From: Persicaria tinctoria | Taxonomy: Eukaryota; Streptophyta; Magnoliopsida; Caryophyllales; Polygonaceae | Direction of reading: 5' to 3' | NCBI GenBank assembly: GCA_037127255.1 | Contig: JBANSL010000004.1 | Location: 30,470,467 to 30,534,466 of the forward strand | DNA: 64,000 nucleotides | Part shown: positions 35,141 through 47,383 of the stretch, piece after piece | Numbering within the stretch: position 1 is the stretch's first letter | Layout of the letters: the number at the start of each line of letters is the position of its first letter | The notes under the pieces: model-generated | Database searches by the model: none | What the model saw: the letters and a program-made list of their open reading frames with translations, nothing else | What the model was told of the DNA's origin: nothing | Translations under genes and position numbers: made by a program

Positions 35141-36940
35141 CAACCTTTGTGGCTAGACCAATAAGCAAATTTGGATCCATTGTTGGGGTAAACCATATTT
35201 GGTAAAATAGTGCCTTTTGGAACCCAAACTTGTGTTATCCGTTCTTTTCTCAAATGAACAGGAAATGTATTGCGAATAATATATGGATCCTTTCTTCTAT
35301 AGGGGCAGGTCTCTTTTACATGTCCCTTTCTAGCACAATGGTGACATATAGGAGAGGTTATGCTTCCTTTTGCCTTTACAAAAGTGGTAATGTGTTGCTT
35401 CTTTAAAAACTTTGGATTGTAACCAATACCACTTTTGTTTAGAGAGCTTTGTTGCTCACCCAACATAGACATATCTTCTTTAAAAACTTTGGATTGTAAC
35501 CATGAGGGTTGTCTGTTGGTCTTGAATCTTATTATTCAGGGAGATCTTCTCGTTCTCTAAGTCATGATGCTCATTTCATAGAGAGGAGAGATCTTGCTTG
35601 AGTTCAGATTTCTCTGAGTCAAGCGTCTTGACTTTAATGTCAAGACCTGAATAAGAAGCTTCAAGACCTTTGACCCTCATAGACAGATCCTCAATAGTTC
35701 TTTCCTGGTCCACAATTCTCTTAATAAGAATGTTAGTTTGGGCAATAAGCTGTTCTTCATTGGCAATCATATTGGAACGGAATTCTGATAATACCTCTTT
35801 TGGACTTTCCATAAGTTCTCTTACAGTAGCTTCAAGCTTTTCATCATGGGATCCATTTTCTGAGGCCATAAGACAAATATTGGCCTTCTCATCATCGGAG
35901 TCAGAGTCTGAATCACTCCATGTTGCCACCATGGCTTTCTTCTTCCATTTGTCACCTTTCTTGGGCTAGCTCTTTGTCTTTTGAGGGCAGTCCTTCACAA
36001 GATGATCTGTTTCACCACATTCAAAACAAGACAACGGTTTAGTCTTCTTTTCATACTTGTTGTATTGAGGCTTACCTCGAAATTTTGAAGACTCTGATCC
36101 ATCCTTGTTGTTGAATTGCTTCTTCATTTTTAGAATTCGAGCAAGACCTCTTGTGATAAGAGCAAAAGGACCATCCTCATCGTCGTCCTCATCTTCGGAA
36201 TCAAATCCATCCTTGGGCTCATCTTTCTTAGACTTGAGTGCCAAGTTCTTAGTGGTAGCTGGAAGTTCTCCATCGTCTTCATTAAGGATCATCTCATGCG
36301 TGATCAGCTTCCCAAGAAGGTCATCAAGGGGTAGAGTGGTGAGGTCCTGTGCTTCCTCTATAGCTGTTACTTTTGGACCCCATTTCTCCTTTGGAAGGCA
36401 CCTTAGTATCTTCCTCACTTTCTCAACGTTGGTAAAGCTCTTGCCGAGAGAGTCAAGGTTGTTGGTGATTTATGTGAATCGTGTGAACATGGCCTTGATT
36501 GACTCATCAGACTTCATCTTGAAGAGCTCATACTTTCGAAGGAAGATGCTGATCTTGGTGTCTTTTACTTGGCTCGTTCCTTCATAGGTGACGACCAGTT
36601 TGTCCCAAATCTCTTTAGCTGACCTACAAGATGAAATACGGTTAAACTCATCAGTGCTAAGACCACAATTAAGTAAGTTAATAGCCCTGTAGTTTTTGGA
36701 GATGGTTTCAAGATCTACTTGGTTGTATTCAGACTCCTTCTTTGCAACTTTGGTATCATTTGGTCCATCTTTCTCTGGAATCTTCGGACCATTCTCTATA
36801 ATGTTCCAAAGCTCTAGATCTTGGTCTATGATGAACATCTTCATAAAAGATCTCCAATGGACAAAGTTGTTTCCTACAAAGAGTGACGGTCTGCTTGTGG
36901 ACCTTCCATGTGCAAATCCTCCGCTTGCTTCACCAGACAT
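35140..36940 (-). pseudogene. Copia A gag with two zinc-knuckle segments, decayed
   Basis: Sirevirus-type Gag starting MSGEASGGFAHGRSTSRP. Capsid-like part with WDKLVVTYEGTSQVKDTKI; first CCHC knuckle CFECGETDHLVKDC near 36020; Asp/Ser-rich ATWSDSDSDSDDEKANICLM; coiled coil at 35580-35750; and a second knuckle CHHCARKGHVKETC near 35310-35350. Stops at 36470 (where Copia B has Glu) and 35966 (CAG to TAG). Near 35475-35510 the sequence differs from Copia B because a stretch copied from 35398-35423 (CTTCTTTAAAAACTTTGG) replaces the local sequence and breaks the frame. Confidence 0.9.
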
Positions 36941-36984
36941 GATCGAAAAGTCACAAGATTGTTAGATCAAAAACAGTGAGTAAA

Positions 36985-36996
36985 GTTCTGATACCA
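36985..36996 (-). other. Primer-binding site of Copia A, initiator tRNA-Met
   Basis: Minus strand TGGTATCAGAAC, one base off the usual TGGTATCAGAGC, two bases from the 5' LTR. Confidence 0.88.
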
Positions 36997-36998
36997 AT

Positions 36999-38002
36999 TG
37001 AAGGTTCGATAATATAAAACAATGTAATATAGAAATACTCTAGAAGGGGGGTTGAATAGAGTATGCCCGTTTTTCGCAGAAAGTCTCAAGACTTTTGGAG
37101 CTCGTATAAAACCCTTTGAGATTAAACCTGAATCACAAAGTTAGACAATCGAACCAAGTGCGGAAATAAGGTAAAGCAATAAGTAAAGGACACGAGTAAT
37201 TGTTTACGAGGTTCAGCACGAACTTGGCCTACGTCCCCGCCTAGGGTTCTTCCACAACCCTAGGATTCAAAAGGCTTTATTGATTCGCTTAGCTTAGGAT
37301 TCTAATAGCTCACCGAGAAGCCTCTCTCCTATACAATTGCAATCTAGTCAACTCACGTTCCCTTGGAGGCCTAGACCAATCTAGAAGAGCCCCGCCTCTC
37401 TTAGCTATCTAGTACAATCCTCTTACTCTCACAAATCAATAGCCTAGTGCAACTTCCCGAGTTATAAACTCTCGAGTAACACTATAAATGAATATATCCT
37501 ATAAGCTCACAGTGACTCTCAAAGGCTTTGAAATAAACAACAAACTCTTGAGCGCTTAGCAGAGAGACACTTGGAAGACAGATCTTGCTTGAATGAATGA
37601 AAGCTCGTGTAGCACTTGTGTGTTCTGTCTTCTTCTTCCTTTCCTTTATAGAAGTAATATGGAGCATGAGGTTCTTCAACACCGGATCTTCAACAACGGC
37701 TAGTAAAGATCATGGCGCGCCCGGATCTTCTATTTTTGGACACTTTGAAGACATGATCTTCTTTGAATTGGATCACCTCAATATGCACCATAAGGAAAGA
37801 TATAATCTCGAAATACTTCCTGAAAGATTAGTCATATATATATAATATAAAGGAAGTATATAATAAGATTAAATAATATTCGAACTTATAAAACAGGTTT
37901 TGTATTTCATCAACTGTTAATGCTCCAAGACCTTTGACACAAATATCCTGTCAAGGCCTTTGAAACATTTATTCCGATTTTCATCAAGGGAGGGAGTTAT
38001 CA
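36999..38002 (-). repeat. 5' LTR of Copia A
   Basis: 1004 bp. TATA-like CTATAAAGG (minus) near 37641-37650, with TATATAAAGG at the same place in Copia B. Confidence 0.93.
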
Positions 38003-38897
38003 GTGCTGGCCTGGCGTAGGGGTTCTCCTCATAGTTGACTGGAGTCCCATACTTGTTGTCATAGTTGGTCAGCTTGTCGAGAGCAGCCCATGCGTTAGGA
38101 GGCGGCATTGTCAGATACTCATAGTGAGTATATGTGTTGATTCTGTCCTTTGCAGCCAAGTCCAGAGAATTGAAGAAGATCTCTTGAACTACGCAGGGTT
38201 GCTGTTCATGTGTGGGGCAGGATCACAGTAGATCCTTATAGCGTTCACATGCCTTTGCTAGCGTCTCTACATGCTGCTGTTTGAAAGATGTGATCTTTTG
38301 GCGCAGGAGTGCTGTCTTGGCAGGAGGAAAGAACTTGTTCAGAAATTCCTGCTTCACTTGAGCCCATGTCGTGAGAGATCGTGGTTTCAGCCCTTCCAAC
38401 CATTTCAATGCAGGACCAGCCAAAGACCAACGGAAAGCTTTCATCAGGATGTACTCCAAGGTGGTACCTTCAGAAAGAGTACGACACATGTCAGTAAAGT
38501 TGGTAATATGGCACAGAGAGCATTCATTAAATCTACCATGAAAAGCATGATTTTTAATTTCAATAAGGAATTGAGTGCGAATTTCATAGTTGTTTCCAGG
38601 GATTAGAATGGCCGATTCAGGCGCGACGAGAGTCGGGTGCATATAATCCTCTGCAGTGGTTGGGTATAGGGCAAGCTCAGCTTCTGCTTGCCTCGCACGC
38701 TCAGCTTCATGTTGCATGCCTGCTCTCTCAGTGGCGAGAGCAGCATCCCTGGCGGCTAGATCCCACGTGAGCCTCTCGATCAGTTGTTCCTGTGTCTCTA
38801 CAGCTGCCATGGCTCTTTGTAGTTTAGCTCTGATGTGTAGAAGGCGCTCTGGTTCATCTAAGCTGTCAAACTCGGGTGGTTGACCAGAACGGCGCAT
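38003..38897 (-). pseudogene. Element 2 gag N-terminal part, cut by Copia A
   Basis: Starts MRRSGQPPEFDSLDEPERLL, like the MRRSERP start of element 1. An alanine/glutamate-rich coiled coil is followed by the Gag domain (YMHPTL.APESAI, MKAFRWSLAGPALKWLE, KFFPPAKT). An in-frame TGA at 38223-38225 replaces the Arg of the RQCPTHG segment seen in element 1. After it, the frame continues (AKDRINTYTHYEYL ... ALDKLTNYD) to the Copia A insertion at 38003. The downstream half resumes at 29230 in the same frame when one copy of the 5-bp target duplication is discounted. Confidence 0.9.
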
Positions 38898-38958
38898 ACA
38901 CCTGTAAAGTAACTCAAAGAAAAAGTGAGAACTGACTACCTAAGGCGCGAATGATAGC

Positions 38959-38976
38959 TTCCCCGGCAACGGCGCC
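38959..38976 (-). other. Primer-binding site of element 2, tRNA-Asp
   Basis: Minus strand TGGCGCCGTTGCCGGGGA, the complement of the tRNA-Asp 3' end, separated from the 5' LTR by AAT as in element 1. Confidence 0.93.
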
Positions 38977-38980
38977 AATT

Positions 38981-40984
38981 TGTTGTGAGGAGGAAATAAA
39001 GTATGAAATATAATGAAATAACTCAAACCAGATTTGTGCCCCATCAAATAATTACAAGACTCCTCCAATGCAGTAAGAGAAAGTCAGGATGGAATCCACG
39101 AGGAAGTGTGTCAGCGGATCCTAGGTAGCTGTAAATCTCACAGAAAAGCAAACAGAAGACAGAAACAAAAAAGGAAGGACAAACGAAGACAAGAAATAGC
39201 AAACGAAAGCAAAGACAGATGTACTCGATCTCGACTACAACAACTCGAGATCGACAAACAATAGTAAAAGACAGAAACATCAAATCGACGACAGAAAGCT
39301 GGAACTCAACTCGATACAGACAAGACCCTACTCGAGATCGACTAAGGTCTACTCGATCTCGACAAGCCTCTCCTATGTATCGACTAAAACACAGAAAATA
39401 TAAATTCCAGATTCGAACACAGATTTCAGAATTTCGCCAAAAATAAACTCAATATAATAAAGAACTTCCAAAGCCAGGGTATCAACACCACAACGGTAAC
39501 CATACAAAGGCATATAGAGGCTTTCCATCAAAATAACTTTCGTTACTAACAAATAGGCATATAGAGGCTTTCGCATAAACCCTAATTGTTACTAGCCCTT
39601 TTTCACATAATTAATCCAAGTTGCATTAAGATTACTTTCGCTTCAATAATACAAACAAGGATCACCTTCAACTCTCGCAAAAGAATCATGCTCATAGGGA
39701 TAGAAGACGAATTGCATAACAAGATCTGACCTTTACCGCATCACCTCACATGGCCACCGTTGGGCTCACCCCATCCCCAGAAGTGGGTGGACTACTCGCT
39801 CTTCATCATCAAGAAAGACATCAAATAACAAAAGAAACTAACTTGCATTGAATTAAATAAAGAAAGCTTACAACCAACAAGACAAATCCGCTTTCCCCTT
39901 TCCACCTTGCTTGCCACAAACTTTCTCTCTCTACTCCTACTTACTTGAATGGAATTGTGTCTGAAATTGAAATTTTGAAAAACCAGCCCCTAGGGCTTTA
40001 TTTATAGCCTTCTATTCCTTGCTAATCAAGGATAGAATATATCTATCTTTATCTAAATCTATATCTAAAGGTTTAAAAGATAAATAAAAGTAATTTAGGA
40101 ATTAAATCAAAAAAGGGAAATTCTATCTAAAGAGCAAAATCTTCCATGTGTTGATAGGTGTGGATAGATGTTGATAGATCTCGGATATCTCGGACTCCTT
40201 CGGCCCCAAGGAAAGCCAAACCACGTAGGATAGTCAAACCGCGTAACGCGCTCCCGAACACGGCTCGTCGATCTCGACCAAGGCTCGTCGATCTCGACTG
40301 GGCTGGCTAGCTTGGTCGGGTAGCTCTGCTCGACAAGGCTCGGACTTGGCTCCTTGATCTTGACAAGGACAACACGAGATCGAGTTGGGTGTGGTCGAGG
40401 ATGGCTCCTCGACTTGTCTCAACTTGTCGACTCCGGACATGGTGTCTAGGCATGGTTGATCTCGACAAGTGGTACTCGAGATCGAGTTGGCTTCCGGAGT
40501 CGGGTTGTCTCTGACTCAGTGTCCTCGATCAGCTCTGCTCGACCAGGTGTGCTCGAATAGCCTTTGTCGAGATTGAGTAAGTGTACTCGAGATCGAGTAA
40601 AGTTCTCTCAGCTTTCTGCTCTGTTTTTAAAACGCACTTTCCCGAATCCTTGTTCGTCGGATTGACGCGTATGACCATGTGTTGGAAAGCTCTTTCCGAG
40701 GGCTACAACTCTCATGAAGACATCAAAGCTTGATTCAGAACAAAGAATGGTGAAAAATGGCCTTTTCTCCAGCTGCAACATTCTTAGCTTCTCCATGAGT
40801 TTCCTTTAAGCTCCAAAGTGCGTCCGATTTCTGCGAAATATAACAAAAACTTGTGTAGACCTCCATATATTGCAAATAAACATAAACTACACAAATTCTG
40901 TATTATTCTAACCCAAATGCATGCAATGTATGCAGAAATCGATATAAAAGTAGATGTAAAACATGACAAATTAGGCTCACAACA
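38981..40984 (-). repeat. 5' LTR of element 2
   Basis: 2004 bp. Core promoter candidate CTATAAATAA at 39998-40007 (minus), about 980 bp into the LTR and shared with element 3. Motif clusters at about 39220-39370 (promoter-distal, U5 side) and 40180-40600 (U3 side). Confidence 0.92.
39998..40007 (-). promoter_or_regulatory. TATA box in the 5' LTR of element 2
   Basis: CTATAAATAA followed by AGCCCTAGGGGCTGG, nearly identical to the element 3 LTR at 46097-46106, so conserved between families. Confidence 0.6.
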
Positions 40985-41507
40985 GTTCATAACCCCCACC
41001 ATATAGTGGTTAAGGAGGTTTTTTTTTCTTGCTTTTTAATATTGGAGAATATGTCATTTTCATTGATTGTAGTGTCCGTCTGGTGTCTGCCTAGTGGACT
41101 AGTATTGGTTCATCTTCTAGCCATATCTTTTCAAAATCAAATTGTTTTTCCATTTTTAACTTGTCATATGAGTCATTTTCAAAATTTATCCATTATTTTG
41201 TACACCGTCAGAGGATATTTTTCCTTTCATACCCAAGAAGGAGACTGTACTCTTTAAAGGTATTTCTATGAGGCTATTCACAAGATAGAAAAATGGCTAT
41301 TGACAATATTATTTTAGTTAATTTGTTCATCGAACCTTTTTAGTATTACAAAATAATCAAAAAATTGGACCAAGACTCAAAAAAACCCAAAGAACATGGG
41401 AAAAAAAATTGTTAATCAAAACCTCAAGAAGAAAAAACAAATCAATCGAAGCCTAAAAAAAAAAGAGTATTGCACCTCATGAAGATCCCTAATCCTTTAA
41501 GCCTTTT
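40985..41507 (-). pseudogene. LINE remnant continued, plus unassigned flank
   Basis: On the minus strand near 41080-41170 the pattern FDFEKIWLEDEP matches the linker between endonuclease and RT of plant L1-type LINEs. It continues the remnant at 22400-23257 across element 2. From about 41300 to 41507 nothing is recognisable. Confidence 0.55.
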
Positions 41508-42267
41508 TGAAATCAAAATGTTCGAGTAAACGAATAACAATTGAAGCAACGGAAGCAAATACGAATCAAAACCAAATCGAAAAACAAAAGGACAAAGGAG
41601 GTTGTTTACGTGGTTTGGGCATTGCACCTATATCTGTGGGGCCTTATGAGTCAAGACCCTAAATCCACTATGTAAGATCAATCTGGGTACAAGAAGGGCA
41701 ATCGAAGTCCAAATCCTAAAGAGCCTCAAAACAACAAGGATTAAAGGAAATAAGGAAACTCCCTTCTAATCTCCATGGTCGTCGCCGATCTGATCCGTAA
41801 AGGAGACGAGCCTCGAAACGCCGTCTTCAGCACCAACAATGGAGCTCCTCAGAAGATCCTCAAAGAGCAGGGATCTTCAAGCCACCAAGAACTTCACCGT
41901 AAATCAAACTGAGCCTCCAGAAAGAGGAAGCTTTCTGGAGAGTGTTTTAGAGTTTTGTGGAGTATACCTGCGAGGGAGAGCACCCAGAACTATAGAGCCC
42001 TTCAAGCTTGTATAAGGCTGAGGAGGAGTGTCTAAGGCAACCCTTAGCAGCAAAAGAGACGTTGAATTTCTATTGAGTCTGGGTCGGCTAAAATTCTTTA
42101 GACTTTTGGCCTAATAGATTCGGTTTGATAACCCGAATCAGTTAGATCTAGAGAGCCCGGGTTTAGGCTTTGACCCAAACATTAGACCCTATTGACTCAT
42201 TTGAAAAGATCAGATCATAGCCTCTATAGTTTACATGTACAACACTTAGGAAATATAACTTCTGACA
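41508..42267 (-). repeat. 3' LTR of Copia C
   Basis: 760 bp; matches 56847-57545 with many substitutions and a deletion of about 60 bp in the latter. Purine-rich tract at 42268-42285 (minus GGGAAATAGGAGTGTGAT). Confidence 0.85.
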
Positions 42268-42381
42268 ATCACACTCCTATTTCCCTAAGTCTACAATTAA
42301 TGTAAACAGACCAATGCAATCACATAGTTTGGGTCGGATTTATGGTAGCTCGAGTTAGTCGTCGGCCCTTGTAGCCAGAGG

Positions 42382-45110
42382 CTAAGTGATGATGTCCTCC
42401 ACATGGAGGAAATACCTGCAAAAGATGAACTTCTCAGTTGTCAGAATCTTTGTGCCAAAATCGGTAGGGTTGTGTTCACCATCAATCTTCTTAACCTGTA
42501 CCGCTCCCTTCTCAACCTTGTTTCTGATGAAGTGGAAACAAACATCTATATGTTTTTTTCTCTCGTGGTACATGGGGTCTTTACATGGGTAGAGTACACT
42601 ATGGTTAGTATATTTGAGACAAACATTAAGGCTTCCATTTAAGTATCTCAAGAGATACTTCATGGCTACCCAATGTTTTTCCCTGGGTTGAGACATGAAA
42701 CGACTTAAGGCACTCACAACAAAATCAAGATCATGCCTAGAACATATCATAACATACATGGCAGAGCCAACAACAACATCATAAGATATGGTTTTCATAT
42801 ACTCAGATTTTTTTTAGATAAGGGAATCTTAAGTTTGGTTAAGTCAAAGTGCCCTCCTAAAGGTATCGGAGAGGGTTTAGAAGATATAGCATGGAATCTG
42901 TCAAGCATCTTGAGCAAATAATCCTTTTGAGATAACCTAATAAGATTCTTTGATCTATCCTTTTTAATCTGAATTCCTAAAATTCTTTTAGCAGCACCAA
43001 AGTCTTTCATGTCAAAGTTCTTATAGAGATCCCTTTTAAGTTGTGTGATTATGTCCATAGATTTGCAAATAAGAAAAAGTTCATCCACATATAACAACAC
43101 AAACAAGGGTTCTCTTTCTATAACTCTACTAATATAGAGACAAGAGTCATAACAACTTCTCTTAAAACCTAGACCTTTCATGCAAGCATTAAACTTTATA
43201 TTCCAATGTCTTGGAGATTGCTTAAGGCCATATATAGATTTCCTGAGTAAGCATACATAGTTTGGATTGAGGTTATCAACAAAACCTTTAGGTTGATTCA
43301 TATAAATAGTTTCATTCAACACACAATACAAGAAAGCAGTTTTAATATCCATCTGTTCAATCTTAAAATTATAAACTGCAACCATAGCAAGAAGCAACCT
43401 TATAGTTTTATATTTGACAACCGGAGCAAAAATTTCAGTGTAATCTTCTCCCTCTCTTTGAGCAAAACCTTTAGCAGCTAACCTAGCCTTAAATTTGGGT
43501 GGCTCATTAGGGTTCACACCTTCCTTCAATTTGTAAATCCACTTGCTGTCAATAATCCTAGCCTTTTTTAGGTTTTTCAACCAGCTTCCATGTATTATTT
43601 AGCTTAATAGAGTCTATCTCTTCTTTGATTGTAGCCCTCCATTTCTTATGGTTGGCACACTATAAGGCTTGTTCAAAAGTATTAGGGGTATAATGCTTAA
43701 TCACATCAGACACAACAATAGCAAACTCAACAATGAAATTGGAAAAATTCTTACCAGGAGTCTTAGTCCTAGGTTCTCTGTCCTTAGTTAACTGATAGTC
43801 ACAAAGACTATGCCTATTTTGCAAGGTATGAACATCAGAATCAGTTAAGTGAACATCGATCAGAAAAGAGCACAAAGGAAGGCACATAAGCATGAGAAGA
43901 AGCATTCAACTAAGAAGAAACAGTAGTAGATGAGCCAAAAGATTTGGCAGAAGAAGAAGAAGAAGACGAGGAGGAAGAAGTTGCACTTCCCTCACCCACA
44001 TGATGGGTTTGCTCATCATCCACAGTTGGGTCCTTGTTCTCATCAGCTTCATCCTTGGAATACCCTTGTGTATGCTGAGAGTTGTTTGGGGGGGAGGGGG
44101 GCATAGAAATGAGGAATCACATCACCTGCACTTTTGTCATTACTATCATCCTTGGATGTAGCTGGGGTTAGAACAGATTTAAAGTGAATATCATTTTCTT
44201 TAAATAACACATCTCTACTAACAAAGACTTTATAGCCACTAGGTTGTACAACAACCAACTTATAACCTTTCACACCATTAGGATAACCAAGGAATACACA
44301 CTTAACAGATCTAGAATTCAATTTTCCAGCATTTTGATGAGAAAAAGCAGTGCATCCAAAAGTTCTAAGAAGACTAAGGCCAGGTTTTTTTCTTATGCCA
44401 CAATTCATTAGGTGTCTTAAAGTTAATAGCAGATCAAGGTGATATATTTATGAGATAAGCAGCAAAAACTAATGCTTCACCCCACAAAGAATGCTTCACT
44501 CCAGCATAAATGAGCATGCATCTAGTTTTATCAAGTAAAGTCCTATTCATTCTTTCAGCAACACCATTTTGTTGTGCTGTGCCAGGGATAGTTAAATGCC
44601 TTTTTATACCATGTTCTAAGCAATAGTTGTCAAACTCATAGTTGCATAATTCAAGCACATTTTCAGTTTTCAAACAATTAACTTTGCATGCAGACTCTTT
44701 CTGAGCTCTAATTCTCCACAATTTAAAAGCATCAAAATCAACACTTATATGTTTTAGGAGATAAACACAAACCTTTCTACTATATTGATCAATAATAGAT
44801 ATGAAAAACCTTTTCCCACCCACAATATCTATCTGAGCAGGCCCCCACAAATCGGAATGAATATACTCAAGAGGAGAAGTAGCAGTGTATGAAGACTCTT
44901 TAAAACTTAGCATAGTTTGTTTACCAAGCAGACAGTCATCACACACATCAAGAGCAACACATTGATAAGACACAAAGACATCCATTTTCTAGTTAAACAA
45001 CCTACAAAGTAAATTAATTATGCTAGGGAGAGATCTCACCAAGTAGAGCTTATCAAGAGCCTCACAAAGGTCTTGTGTAGTCTTCTTAGTCATTACCTAC
45101 CTTGCCACTT
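42382..45110 (-). pseudogene. Copia C gag-pol remains
   Basis: From the 5' side (right): a gag fragment at about 45000-45110 (EALDKLYLVRSLPSI), then directly the end of the pre-integrase domain (CDDCLLGKQ) and integrase (SDLWGPAQ; KTENVLE where Copia has TDNGTE; QQNGVAERMN) at 44434-44985. Gag C-terminus, zinc knuckle and protease are deleted. Integrase C-terminus at 44049-44408; RT at 42795-43580 with YVDE in place of the catalytic YVDD; RNase H at 42382-42798 lacks its central part (jump from LKYTNHS to KDPMYHERKKHID). The first integrase Asp is kept, the second is changed. Inactive. Confidence 0.88.
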
Positions 45111-45654
45111 CATATGTGAGTCATATAAGGATATCACTATGGGCAACTTGAACCATCTCAGCCTTCGTTGGCTTCTCAAGGTAGCTTCCAACCACATCAA
45201 GCTAGCATTTTTCCTTGATAAGCACAACCTTCATCTTCAGCTAGCCACATAGCTAAATCAGAGCTACCATCATAAGGCTTTATTCGAATGAAAGAGTCAT
45301 ACATGACTCAACAATATGACTAAAAGAAGAAATTAGAGTAAATCTACAACTAGATCTAGGATATGCAATCCAAAAATGGTAAACAACTCTGTCCCAAACT
45401 TTGGTTTTGAAAATAAAAGATATCAGAAAAATTCAGTTTCTAGGGTTTCATCCCATTTTTAACTAAAAGATAGTCAGACACGGATATAAACCCTGATGTT
45501 CCTGTTTTACACCATGTTTTTGTACTTAATTTCGCTCCTTATTCTTATGTTTTATATATTCTGGGTTGGGAATATAATAAATTTATGTAGTTTATGCTTA
45601 TTTGCAAGAAATAAAGGTCTCCACAAGTTTTTATTTAATATTGCATAATTTGGA

Positions 45655-45877
45655 GAGGACTCGCCATCGGCTGCTTTGACTCGATGTCTACTGAAGAGGA
45701 CTCGCCATCGGCTGCTTTGACTCGATGTCTGCTGAAGAGGACCCGATCTAGAGTGAACATTAAGCACACACCAAGCAGCTGAGACAAGATGACTCGATAT
45801 CTACTGACACAACCAGATATCGAGTGAGTGACTCAACGTTGAGTGGACCTACTCGACGTCGACCGAAATTGTGCCTG
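45655..45877 (+). repeat. Motif cluster 1 in element 3 LTR, with 41-bp tandem repeat
   Basis: Two full copies of a 41-bp unit starting at 45655 and 45696 and a third start at 45737 (each begins GAGGAC). Contains CTCGATGTCTAC, CTCGATATCTAC, ATATCGAGTG and CTCGACGTCGACC, the CTCG-NNN-YCGA type motif. Confidence 0.8.
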
Positions 45878-46096
45878 AGATGCATTTGACGAATCCTATT
45901 CGAAGAGAGATTACTTGCACATGAAGGAGAAGATTTTCTATCATTCTATCTAGTTCCTATCCTTATGGGTTGAACATTATGTTACCATAAATAGATATTT
46001 AGTTTACCTAAATTATATTTATATCTTTCCTTTATTTAATTTATATCTTCTAGCTTAGATAGATTTGCCCTTTCCTTGGCTAGCAAGGATTGGTGC

Positions 46097-46106
46097 CTAT
46101 AAATAA
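46097..46106 (+). promoter_or_regulatory. TATA box of element 3 LTR
   Basis: CTATAAATAA followed by AGCCCTAGGGG, shared with the element 2 LTRs. Confidence 0.6.
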
Positions 46107-46372
46107 AGCCCTAGGGGTGGGTTTTCATTCATTCAAGTTCAGAGCATTCAATTCACATAGAGTTTAGGTATTTGAATCTTTAGGGTTTTGGCATTCTTAC
46201 GAAAGTTGGAGTGTCAGGTTTGTAAAGATTACAAGTTTAGTTCAATGCAAGTTTATTTTTTCCATCAATCATGTCCCTTATTATGATGAGCGAGTAGTCG
46301 CCCTTCTTCTAGGGTCCAGCTGAGACCGACGATAGCCATGTCGGTGGATTGATGAGTCGCGAAGAAAAGGTA

Positions 46373-47383
46373 TGAAGGTTCGATAATATAAAACAATGTA
46401 ATATAGAAATACTCTAGAAGGGGGGTTGAATAGAGTATGCCCGTTTTTCGCAGAAAGTCTCAAGACTTTTGGAGCTGGAACCAAAACCTTTGAGATAAAC
46501 CAGAATCACAAAGTTAAACAATTCGAACCAAGTGCGGAAATAAGGTAAAGCAAATAAGTAAAGGACACGAGTAATTGTTTACGAGGTTCAGCACAACTGG
46601 CCTACGTCCCCGCCTAGGGTTCTTCCACAACCCTAGGATTCAAAGGCTTTATTGATTGCTTAGCTTAGGATCCTAATAGCTCACCGAGAAGCCTCTCTCC
46701 TATACAATTGCAATCTAGTCAACTCACGTTCCCTTGGAGTCCTAGACCAATCTAGAAGAGCCCAACCTCTCTCAGCTATCTAGTACAATCCTCTAACTCT
46801 CGCAAATCAATAACCTAGTGCAACTTCCCGAGTTATAAACTCTCGAGTAACACTTGAAATGAATATATCCTATAAGCTCACAGTGACTCTCAAAGACTTT
46901 GAAATAAACAACAAACTATTTGAGCTCTTTGCAGAGAGACACTTGGAAGACAGATCGCTTGAATGAATGAAGCTCGTGTGTAGCACTTGTACTTCTGTCT
47001 TCTCCTTCCTTTCCTTTATATACTAGCATGGAGATAGCATGGAGCGTGTGGATCTTCATCACCAGATCTCCAACGGCTCTTTTGGAATCAGTTCGATCTT
47101 GTAATCTTCTATATAAGGATACTTTGAAACGCCGTGATCTAATTTGAACTGATCTCTTCAACATGTAAGGAAGGATGTAATCTCGATTTATACTTCCTGA
47201 AATGGTTAGTCATTCATATATATATAATATAATGGAAGTATATAATAAGATAAAATAATATACGAATAATAAGATAGGTTTTGTATTTCATCAACTCTTA
47301 ATGCTCCAAGGCCTTTGACACAAACATCCTGTCAAAGCCTTTGAAACATCTATTCCGATTTTCATCAAGGGAGGGAGTTATCA
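46373..47383 (-). repeat. 3' LTR of Copia B
   Basis: 1011 bp. The polypurine tract follows at 47384-47398 (minus TTCAAGGGTGAGAT, one change from Copia A). Confidence 0.95.

Larger units (their letters stand above)
29231..38002 (-). mobile_element. Copia A, Sirevirus-like LTR retrotransposon with extra ORF
   Basis: LTRs 29231-30256 and 36999-38002 (TGATAACT...CTTCA in element orientation), initiator tRNA-Met primer site, polypurine tract, gag, pol and an additional ORF downstream of pol. The 5-bp flanks GTTCT (29226-29230) and GTGCT (38003-38007) are a target duplication with one mismatch. It sits inside the gag of element 2. Gag with the ATWSDSDSDSDDEKANICLM segment is typical of Sirevirus (SIRE/Maximus) Copia. 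About ten base differences plus an AT-repeat length change separate the LTRs, so the insertion is fairly recent. Confidence 0.93.
23258..40984 (-). mobile_element. Athila-like non-autonomous LTR retrotransposon (element 2), split by Copia A
   Basis: Two LTRs of about 2.0 kb (23258-25278 and 38981-40984) with perfect 9-bp inverted ends (TGTTGTGAG / CTCACAACA), flanked by the perfect target duplication GTTCA (23253-23257 and 40985-40989). tRNA-Asp primer site next to the 5' LTR and polypurine tract next to the 3' LTR. The coding order is the same as in element 1: gag, zinc knuckle, protease and integrase-like tail, no RT. Without Copia A the element is about 9 kb. LTR divergence is visibly larger than between the Copia A LTRs, as expected for the older host. 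Confidence 0.93.
45494..46372 (+). repeat. Solo LTR of a third Athila-like family (element 3), left part
   Basis: Starts TGATGTTCCTG(T)TTTACACCATG, like the element 1 LTR start, after AACCC (45489-45493). Interrupted by Copia B and continued at 56050-56797. No internal region follows, so the element was reduced to one LTR by recombination. Inserted in Copia C. TATA CTATAAATAA at 46097-46106. Confidence 0.82.
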
